A stretch of DNA of 10,824 nucleotides from Promethearchaeota archaeon (GTDB taxonomy: Archaea; Asgardarchaeota; Lokiarchaeia; Sigynarchaeales; SOKP01): NCBI GenBank assembly GCA_014729315.1, contig WJKD01000493.1, forward strand, positions 1-10,824, read 5' to 3'. The notes under the pieces were generated by a model. The model was not told the origin of the DNA and ran no database searches. It saw only the letters and a list, made by a program, of their open reading frames with translations. The position numbers were made by a program, and so were the translations under genes. Below, one piece after another: positions 7,037-10,824 of this stretch (its first letter is position 1; each line of letters starts with the position of its first letter).

Positions 7037-7333
7037 GTGAAAAGAATGAAAAAATATCGCAATATTCCCGAACAAGAGATAAGTGTCGCAGCTTATTACA
7101 TTTGGAAAGATAAGAATCCTTACGAAGTTCTCTGCTGGTTATTAGCAGAACGACAATTATATATAGAAATAAATTTTGTAAAACCATCTTTTCTGCAAAT
7201 TGCTGAAAGAGCAGAGAAGATTTTTTCTTCTGAAATCCCTTACGATGTTCTCTGTTGGGAAATTGGGTTGTCAAATTTAATTATTCAAAAGAATACATCT
7301 ATTGATAATTTAAATTCCATTTTTCGGGATTAA
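7037..7333 (+). CDS. Small protein of two 40-residue repeats, DUF2934-like
   Basis: This 98-residue soluble protein contains an internal duplication with an exact 40-residue period. Repeat 1 is ISVAAYYIWKDKNPYEVLCW (15-34) continuing into LLAERQL; repeat 2 is IAERAEKIFSSEIPYDVLCW (55-74) continuing into EIGLSNL. The DNA shows it too: cttacgaagttctctgctgg (7119-7138) and its near-copy at 7239-7258 are exactly 120 bp apart. The pattern of an Ile/Ala-rich helix, an aromatic-rich Tyr-X-Ile-Trp, then Trp-X3-Glu-X2-Leu recalls the short DUF2934 motif of bacterial proteins, but this match is from memory and moderate. The function is unknown. The start may be GTG 7037 or ATG 7046; neither has a Shine-Dalgarno sequence. 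It lies about 100 bp upstream of the papain-like gene on the same strand and could share its transcript. Confidence 0.6.
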   Translation: MKRMKKYRNIPEQEISVAAYYIWKDKNPYEVLCWLLAERQLYIEINFVKPSFLQIAERAEKIFSSEIPYDVLCWEIGLSNLIIQKNTSIDNLNSIFRD

Positions 7334-7432
7334 TCATTGAAGATTTCATTCTCTGTCTTTAAGTTTTAAAAGGCTTTCACATTTTACAGATATAATTCTT
7401 AGGTATCTTTAATATTAATAAGAAAATCTTCC

Positions 7433-8326
7433 GTGAAGAGAATTATGAAACGGATCAACGGAAAAAAAGGCGATGTCGTTTTATCGGCAAATTACCCTTT
7501 AGCATACGAGGCAGTTAAAGTATTTGGGGGATTTTGGTCTCATTGTGGGATGATTATAAATGATGAAGGTACATTGATAAGACATTGTAATTTTCACATT
7601 GACAAGGTTGATATTATATGGCATAAACTCTTAGGTGTGAAAATTATTCCAAAGGAGTTTAATCCCAAAAGTTTAAAAAATGGTATACCGGGATTCATCA
7701 CACAAACCATTGACGCTGCTTTTTTCAGTCCTGTACCAGACTTTTCAATCGAAAATGGATATATTCTGAGGCCCTTAACAGAGAATGAAGAGGAATATAG
7801 ACCTCTATTACACAAAATTGCCGATAAGATGATTGAGTTAGATGGTTATTATCGATTGAACGCCTTTATAAATATTTTTCAACAAGAAGACACGTCTCTT
7901 CGAATACATTCAAAAGGAACTCATTGCTCCGGAGCAATCTATTTCGCCCATAAATTTTGCGGCAGAGAAATGAAACTGGCGAAAATTCCTAAACAACAAG
8001 TAAAGGAAGCTGCGCTCAGTATGTACGAATATCTCTGGAAAATGGCTCAACAACAATTTGGATTGCTTGGAGTATCTCTCATGAAACTATCTGAAATCGG
8101 AGAAAAAATGGCAAACCAAGTGTTAAACACCTTTATAGGCGATCGTCCATGGGATACGAGCGCATGGTGGCGGCATAATATTAAAGACGCGCTAAGTATA
8201 TCTTCAGATCATCTCCTGCCAAAAGGAATTCAAAATCCCGAACATTCTGCAGTAGGTTTACAAGACGAAACAACTTCCTACTATGGAGAAATTGTCCCAG
8301 TAAAAATTCAAGATGTAAAAATCTGA
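7433..8326 (+). CDS. Permuted papain-like (NlpC/P60, YiiX-like) cysteine hydrolase
   Basis: The 297-residue protein opens with GDVVLSAN (13-20) and FWSHCGMIIND (34-44), then THCSGAIYFAHKFCG (163-177). This order, a strand Gly-Asp-hydrophobic, then Ser-His-X-Gly, then a C-terminal Cys-Ser at the start of a helix, is the hallmark of circularly permuted NlpC/P60 proteins (YaeF/YiiX, poxvirus G6R, LRAT-related), with His37 and Cys165 as the probable catalytic pair. Members cleave peptide or acyl-amide bonds, and some act on lipids; the substrate here is unknown. There is no signal peptide or membrane segment, so it is predicted cytosolic. Residues about 190-297 are an extension I do not recognise. 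The start may be GTG 7433 or ATG 7445 (residue 5), both before the first strand. It converges with the ferric-reductase-like gene. Confidence 0.72.
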   Translation: MKRIMKRINGKKGDVVLSANYPLAYEAVKVFGGFWSHCGMIINDEGTLIRHCNFHIDKVDIIWHKLLGVKIIPKEFNPKSLKNGIPGFITQTIDAAFFSPVPDFSIENGYILRPLTENEEEYRPLLHKIADKMIELDGYYRLNAFINIFQQEDTSLRIHSKGTHCSGAIYFAHKFCGREMKLAKIPKQQVKEAALSMYEYLWKMAQQQFGLLGVSLMKLSEIGEKMANQVLNTFIGDRPWDTSAWWRHNIKDALSISSDHLLPKGIQNPEHSAVGLQDETTSYYGEIVPVKIQDVKI

Positions 8327-8361
8327 TTTTTCATTATACGAAAGAAGGAATAAGAGAAAAT

Positions 8362-8368
8362 AAAAAAA
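8362..8368 (-). terminator. U7 tract after the ferric-reductase-like gene
   Basis: The A7 run on the plus strand gives U7 followed by more U-rich sequence (ATTTTC) in the minus-strand transcript, starting five nucleotides after the TAA stop. An ATAAGA/TCTTAT inverted repeat (8350-8355 and 8372-8377) brackets it. Confidence 0.45.
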
Positions 8369-8373
8369 GCTTC

Positions 8374-9015
8374 TTATCTCAATTTTAATCCAAATATTAT
8401 CCATAGCTCGGTGTTAATAAAAATTATATGAAACAATAGAATAACCGTCGATAACATCATTATCTTATGGATTATCTTAAATCTTCTATACCCTATTTTT
8501 TTCATGAATTTGGGTTTCCTTGCAAACATCGATAATATCGAAACAGCACTCATAATGACCGCAAAAACTACGCCGCTCAAAATTTTTCCGCGAAAAATCG
8601 TTAAAGAAAAATGTTCACTATCAGTTCGCAAAATTATCGACCTCCAAGGTTCAGAAACAAAAAGTAATACCAAGTGGATAATGGTTAGAGCAATACATAA
8701 AAAAGAACTTATACAATGTAAGTCACGAGCTTTAGCTTTTTTCCGAAACAATTTCGCGTGTTTATTCATGGTAACTCCCTGAATTGATGATATTATAAAC
8801 CAAATAAGAGAAGAGAACCCTAAAGCCCTTCCCATTTGCCAAAAAAATCCATCTAAACCAGAATTATGATGACCACATCCAAATATATCGTGAATTAAAA
8901 GAATTGAATAATAGGGAACGAGAATTGATATTATTCCAATAATAAACATAATAGTAATATATACTTTATATGCTGGAATAGACCATTTTTTTTTTTCAAC
9001 TTTTTTATTAGACAT
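8374..9015 (-). CDS. Ferric-reductase-like di-haem b-type membrane protein
   Basis: This 213-residue integral membrane protein has about five to six hydrophobic segments (about 17-42, 60-80, 102-120, 145-164, 185-208). The diagnostic feature is two histidine pairs in adjacent helices: His100-X13-His114 and His183-X12-His196, the spacing of the bis-haem core in ferric reductase, NADPH oxidase and MsrQ/YedZ proteins (ferric reductase-like transmembrane domain). The motif MGRALG (61-66) and the IIHKIMMLSTVILLFH segment (181-196) also fit. It lacks the FAD and NADPH domains of full ferric reductases and no flavoprotein gene is adjacent, so it should take electrons from, or pass them to, a separate partner. 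An A11 run in the coding strand (8986-8996) encodes lysines near the N-terminus. No Shine-Dalgarno sequence precedes the ATG at 9015. Confidence 0.78.
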   Translation of the reverse strand: MSNKKVEKKKWSIPAYKVYITIMFIIGIISILVPYYSILLIHDIFGCGHHNSGLDGFFWQMGRALGFSSLIWFIISSIQGVTMNKHAKLFRKKAKARDLHCISSFLCIALTIIHLVLLFVSEPWRSIILRTDSEHFSLTIFRGKILSGVVFAVIMSAVSILSMFARKPKFMKKIGYRRFKIIHKIMMLSTVILLFHIIFINTELWIIFGLKLR

Positions 9016-9104
9016 AAAATTTTAAAATTATATTTTCAATTAGAATATTCTCTTTATAAAAAAATAGATTTGGTGTATCCTAAAGATGCGATTTCAATTT
9101 TTTC

Positions 9105-9824
9105 TCAATTTATTAACCAATCAGATATTTTTTCTGGTAATAAAAATCCTAAATAATATTCGATTGCGCTCGAAGTGAGTATAAGTCGGATTATAATCAA
9201 TGTAAGAGGTGTTAAGGGAAGTAGTGCATCTAAGGCTGCTCCAATAGAAAATGATAAGAATGCAGCCAGAAGAAACCTACCTTTTAATCTAACAATATCG
9301 TTTTCAGATCTCATAGAGGTAATAGAAAACTTAATTCCAGTAACAAGGGTCGTTAAAATCGCAAATATCTGGAATATTAACACAATAGTATTCGAACGAT
9401 AATAGAAAGAGCTCTCCACAGTCCCTATCATTGAAGGATCTATGATAAAAAAGATTATCAAAAATATTTCGTAGGAAATACATATAATAGAATATGTGCC
9501 GATTAAGACCTTCCGTCCCTTCGAATACGCCAGTGTAGTAAAAACATAAACCCAGCATAAAAGCGCTGGAGCGACGAAAATGTTACCGATAAATAAATAT
9601 AGGAATGGATTGAGCTCTTGATTTATAATTAGAAGAGATATGAAAGACAGAGAAGAACTCCACCACACAGAACTCATAAAAATCCATGTAAATCCTACGG
9701 GGACTAAAATTTTCCTCTTTAAAGAAAAATATCTACTTAAAATTACCACTCCTACAATGATCGAGATGATCGCAAAAAGCAAACTAAATGAACCTTGGAG
9801 GATCTCAAATCCAGTCAGCGCCAT
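9105..9824 (-). CDS. Seven-helix integral membrane protein, function unknown
   Basis: The 239-residue protein has seven hydrophobic segments (about 11-31, 40-66, 75-99, 106-128, 146-167, 182-203, 206-229) joined by short loops, with basic stretches after helix 1 (RYFSLKRK, 31-38) and helix 3 (SKGRK). Between helices 5 and 6 is a charged loop (SMRSENDIVRLKGR, 170-183). It has no cofactor or catalytic motif that I recognise; the layout resembles a sensor-type 7TM module without a signalling domain, which is only a comparison. It aligns along its length with the decayed gene at 6163-6896 (shared GF near helix 2, RS..K.+GK/R before helix 6, IGA..D at its end, RLIL..S and GF near the C-terminus). 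The start ATG at 9824 lies about 50 nt downstream of a good TATA-like element. Confidence 0.75.
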   Translation of the reverse strand: MALTGFEILQGSFSLLFAIISIIVGVVILSRYFSLKRKILVPVGFTWIFMSSVWWSSSLSFISLLIINQELNPFLYLFIGNIFVAPALLCWVYVFTTLAYSKGRKVLIGTYSIICISYEIFLIIFFIIDPSMIGTVESSFYYRSNTIVLIFQIFAILTTLVTGIKFSITSMRSENDIVRLKGRFLLAAFLSFSIGAALDALLPLTPLTLIIIRLILTSSAIEYYLGFLLPEKISDWLIN

Positions 9825-9873
9825 GATTTTATGTAAACCTTGGTTAGTATTTTGATTTATTTATAGTTCTCGT

Positions 9874-9889
9874 ATTATATATTGATTTA
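9874..9889 (-). promoter_or_regulatory. Candidate BRE/TATA promoter of the seven-helix protein gene
   Basis: On the minus strand this reads TAAATCAATATATAAT, a BRE-like A-rich element followed by ATATATAAT. Initiation about 25 nt downstream, near 9852, would leave a leader of roughly 27 nt. Confidence 0.45.
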
Positions 9890-9932
9890 CCTTTTTTAAG
9901 CTTATTTAGAGTTTATCTCAATACATTTTAAA

Positions 9933-9959
9933 AAATAAGATAAAATAACGCTCTTATTT
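9933..9959. other. Perfect 8-bp inverted repeat
   Basis: AAATAAGA (9933-9940) and TCTTATTT (9952-9959) can form an 8-bp hairpin with an 11-nt loop, in the gap between the tRNA genes and the seven-helix gene. It may be a transcription stop or operator for the gene to its left, or chance in AT-rich DNA. Confidence 0.3.
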
Positions 9960-10023
9960 CTTTGAGAATACTACTGAGAGAGGAGCAATATTACATTAAT
10001 CAAGTGGGCAAAAGGAATAACTA

Positions 10024-10032
10024 AGAAAAAGG
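10024..10032 (-). terminator. U-rich tract after tRNA-Met
   Basis: Immediately past the 3' end of tRNA-Met the minus-strand transcript reads CTAATCCTTTTTCTTAG, a U-rich run typical of archaeal tRNA transcription ends. Confidence 0.5.
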
Positions 10033-10073
10033 ATTAGTGCCGGAGGCGGGATTCGAGCCCGCGGCCTCCAGAT

Positions 10074-10105
10074 TGCATCCAGTCTGACCCATTTTTCAGA
10101 AGGAT
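10074..10105 (-). other. 32-nt intron in the anticodon loop of tRNA-Met (position 37/38)
   Basis: The insertion starts after A37. The anticodon CAU (10109-10107) can pair with AUG (10078-10076) near the intron's 3' end, CC with GG (10103-10102 and 10080-10079), and UCUG with CAGA (10100-10097 and 10086-10083). The 3' bulge CAA fits a relaxed bulge-helix-bulge substrate for the archaeal splicing endonuclease. Because the flanking base is A on both sides, the boundaries can shift by one. Confidence 0.85.
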
Positions 10106-10121
10106 TATGAGTCTGGCGCTT

Positions 10122-10147
10122 TAGTCTGATGCGCTTTTTACGCAATA
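10122..10147 (-). other. 26-nt putative intron in the D-loop of tRNA-Met
   Basis: The insertion falls between A21 and the 3' strand of the D-stem. It has a UGCG/CGCA hairpin (10144-10141 and 10133-10130), and exon CUGG (10154-10151) can pair with UCAG (10129-10126), giving a loose bulge-helix-bulge-like shape. Without its removal the D-loop would be about 35 nt. Its 3' half duplicates the following exon, so the exact splice sites are uncertain. Confidence 0.65.
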
Positions 10148-10186
10148 TAACCAGCTAAGCCACTCCGGCATGTTATTCTGAGTTGA

Positions 10187-10259
10187 AGCCTCTGGGGGGG
10201 CATGATCCCCCGACCTTTGCCTTACCAAGGCAACGCTCTACCGACTGAGCTACAGAGGC
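10187..10259 (-). tRNA. tRNA-Thr (GGU) with an atypical T-loop
   Basis: The minus strand gives a 73-nt cloverleaf without introns: acceptor GCCTCTG/CAGAGGC, D-arm GCTC-AGTCGGTA-GAGC, anticodon arm TTGCC-TTGGTAA-GGCAA with anticodon GGU at 10226-10224, variable AGGTC, T-stem GGGGG/CCCCC, discriminator U, no CCA. G18-G19, U8, A14 and the G15-C48 pair are normal. The T-loop is AUCAUGC where UUCGAAU or close variants are expected: U55 and C56 remain, but 54, 57, 58, 59 and 60 differ. It is the first of two tandem tRNA genes; a TATA-like CAATAATAT lies about 25 bp upstream. Confidence 0.88.
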
Positions 10260-10280
10260 TCGGAGGTATGTTTCATAGAG

Positions 10281-10290
10281 ATATTATTGT
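10281..10290 (-). promoter_or_regulatory. Candidate TATA element of the tRNA-Thr/tRNA-Met unit
   Basis: ACAATAATAT on the minus strand is centred about 26 bp upstream of the tRNA-Thr 5' end, the expected spacing for archaeal transcription starting at or just before the mature tRNA. The flanking sequence to 10455 holds no gene. Confidence 0.45.
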
Positions 10291-10455
10291 AACACTAATG
10301 ATACTATTAAATTAAGAACCTTATGTAAATTTTTTCTTAATCTATAATCATACAATAATTGATGATTAAAATGTGTTATTATTGAACGAAATGCTTATTT
10401 ATTATAATCTAACCTTAAATTGATTAATAAATGAAATGCGAAATAAATCATACTA

Positions 10456-10824
10456 TTATTTTAATTTTGATCCACACCATTCGCACACCTCTTGATCTTT
10501 ATCTTTTATAGGTTCGCTGCAGTTTTCGCAAACACGAGATTCATCTGAGTGAACGTGCTTTGATTTTCTAAATATACTGTATTCGTTATCGGGTTCTTTT
10601 TTAACTTCGTAATCAGTAATCGTAGATTTCAACCAATCCAGAAACTTTTTTTTTTCGGTTTCTTCAACGATCTTAAACGAGCGATATGTTTTTTTTATTT
10701 CATTAGGAATTTCAAGAATCTTCTGGGTTCCAATCTCTTTCATAGAATTATAAAAAATTATTCCGTCGTGGATTAAGCTTTTTTGTAGTCCATGTTTTTC
10801 AATCTCGTATGCGATTTCAAAACC
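10456..10824 (-). CDS. Zinc-ribbon protein, partial (N-terminus off the right edge)
   Basis: The frame ending at 10456 is open without a stop to the right edge. An ATG occurs at 10743, which alone would give 95 residues, but upstream codons read GFEIAYEIEKHGLQ and then KSLIHDGIIFYNS, protein-like sequence, so 10743 is probably an internal methionine and the real start lies outside the window. The C-terminus has Cys-X2-Cys (VCENCSEP) and, after 11 residues, Cys-X2-Cys (VCEWCGSKLK), a short zinc ribbon like those at the ends of many archaeal regulatory proteins. The middle is charged and helical, with a possible small alpha/beta unit (KKKFLDWLKSTITDYEVKKE). I do not recognise the family. It is upstream of the tRNA genes on the same strand. 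Confidence 0.7.
   Translation of the reverse strand, partial: GFEIAYEIEKHGLQKSLIHDGIIFYNSMKEIGTQKILEIPNEIKKTYRSFKIVEETEKKKFLDWLKSTITDYEVKKEPDNEYSIFRKSKHVHSDESRVCENCSEPIKDKDQEVCEWCGSKLK

Larger units (their letters stand above)
10038..10169 (-). tRNA. tRNA-Met (CAU), elongator-type, with two insertions (D-loop and anticodon loop)
   Basis: After removing 10122-10147 and 10074-10105 the minus strand folds into a 74-nt tRNA: acceptor GCCGGAG/CTCCGGC, D-arm GCTT-AGCTGGTTA-AAGC, anticodon arm CCAGA-CTCATAA-TCTGG, variable AGGCC, T-arm GCGGG-CTCGAAT-CCCGC, discriminator A. The anticodon CAU occupies 10109-10107. G1-C72 rather than A1-U72 argues for the elongator rather than the initiator; a lysidine/agmatidine-type tRNA-Ile(CAU) is a less likely alternative. 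No CCA is encoded. The T-loop starts with C instead of T54. It lies 17 bp downstream of tRNA-Thr and is probably cotranscribed. The insertion at 37/38 is at the common archaeal intron position; the D-loop insertion is unusual. Confidence 0.9.

Noticed and set aside
7032..7274. Minus-strand frame of 80 codons opposite the two-repeat small protein
   Set aside because: The plus-strand protein has an internal repeat conserved at protein level, so the antisense frame is a shadow.
6163..9824. Composite transposon bounded by the inverted paralogues
   Set aside because: There is no transposase, no terminal inverted repeats or target duplication, and the paralogues are diverged membrane-protein genes.
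10074..10105. Possible C/D-box guide RNA inside the tRNA intron
   Set aside because: A CUGA-like D box is present, but no RUGAUGA C box, and 32 nt is too short for a guide.
10187..10259. tRNA-Thr as an obvious pseudogene
   Set aside because: All stems pair perfectly and the other tertiary positions are intact; only the T-loop is odd, so it is kept as a tRNA with a flag.

Overview
The window looks like AT-rich archaeal chromosome, most probably from an Asgard (Lokiarchaeia-like) archaeon. This is an inference from gene content: a Roadblock/LC7 protein and a gelsolin-domain protein lie side by side (eukaryotic-signature families typical of Asgard genomes), tRNA genes carry bulge-helix-bulge-type introns and no encoded CCA, upstream regions resemble TATA/BRE promoters, and U-rich runs follow several stop codons. 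No phage, transposon or CRISPR signature was seen.

Left third (1-4034, all minus strand): from right to left in transcription order these are a fused NAD(P)H-hydrate repair enzyme (nnr), a one-domain gelsolin protein with an unrecognised C-terminal domain, a Roadblock/LC7 protein, and a protein with a small beta-barrel-like N-terminus followed by a proline-rich tail of 18-bp tandem repeats that runs off the left edge. The gelsolin, Roadblock and proline-rich genes could form a cytoskeleton or small-GTPase-related neighbourhood, but the gaps between them (about 190 and 380 bp) argue against one tight operon.

Middle (4173-6025): a uroporphyrinogen-decarboxylase-like protein on plus converges on a HAD-family hydrolase on minus, with a terminator-like zone between them.

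Right-centre (6163-9824): a decayed seven-helix membrane protein gene on plus (initiator changed to ATA, frameshift in a T7 run), a small protein built of two 40-residue repeats, a permuted papain-like (NlpC/P60, YiiX-like) cysteine hydrolase, a di-haem ferric-reductase-like membrane protein on minus, and an intact paralogue of the decayed membrane protein on minus. The two paralogues bracket the other three genes in opposite orientation.

Right end (10038-10824): two tandem minus-strand tRNA genes, tRNA-Thr(GGU) then tRNA-Met(CAU). The Met tRNA gene is the most striking item: it has a 32-nt insertion at the usual 37/38 intron site and a second, 26-nt insertion in the D-loop whose 3' half is a tandem copy of the adjoining exon. 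The tRNA-Thr has a highly atypical T-loop. A zinc-ribbon protein gene, open to the right edge, closes the window.
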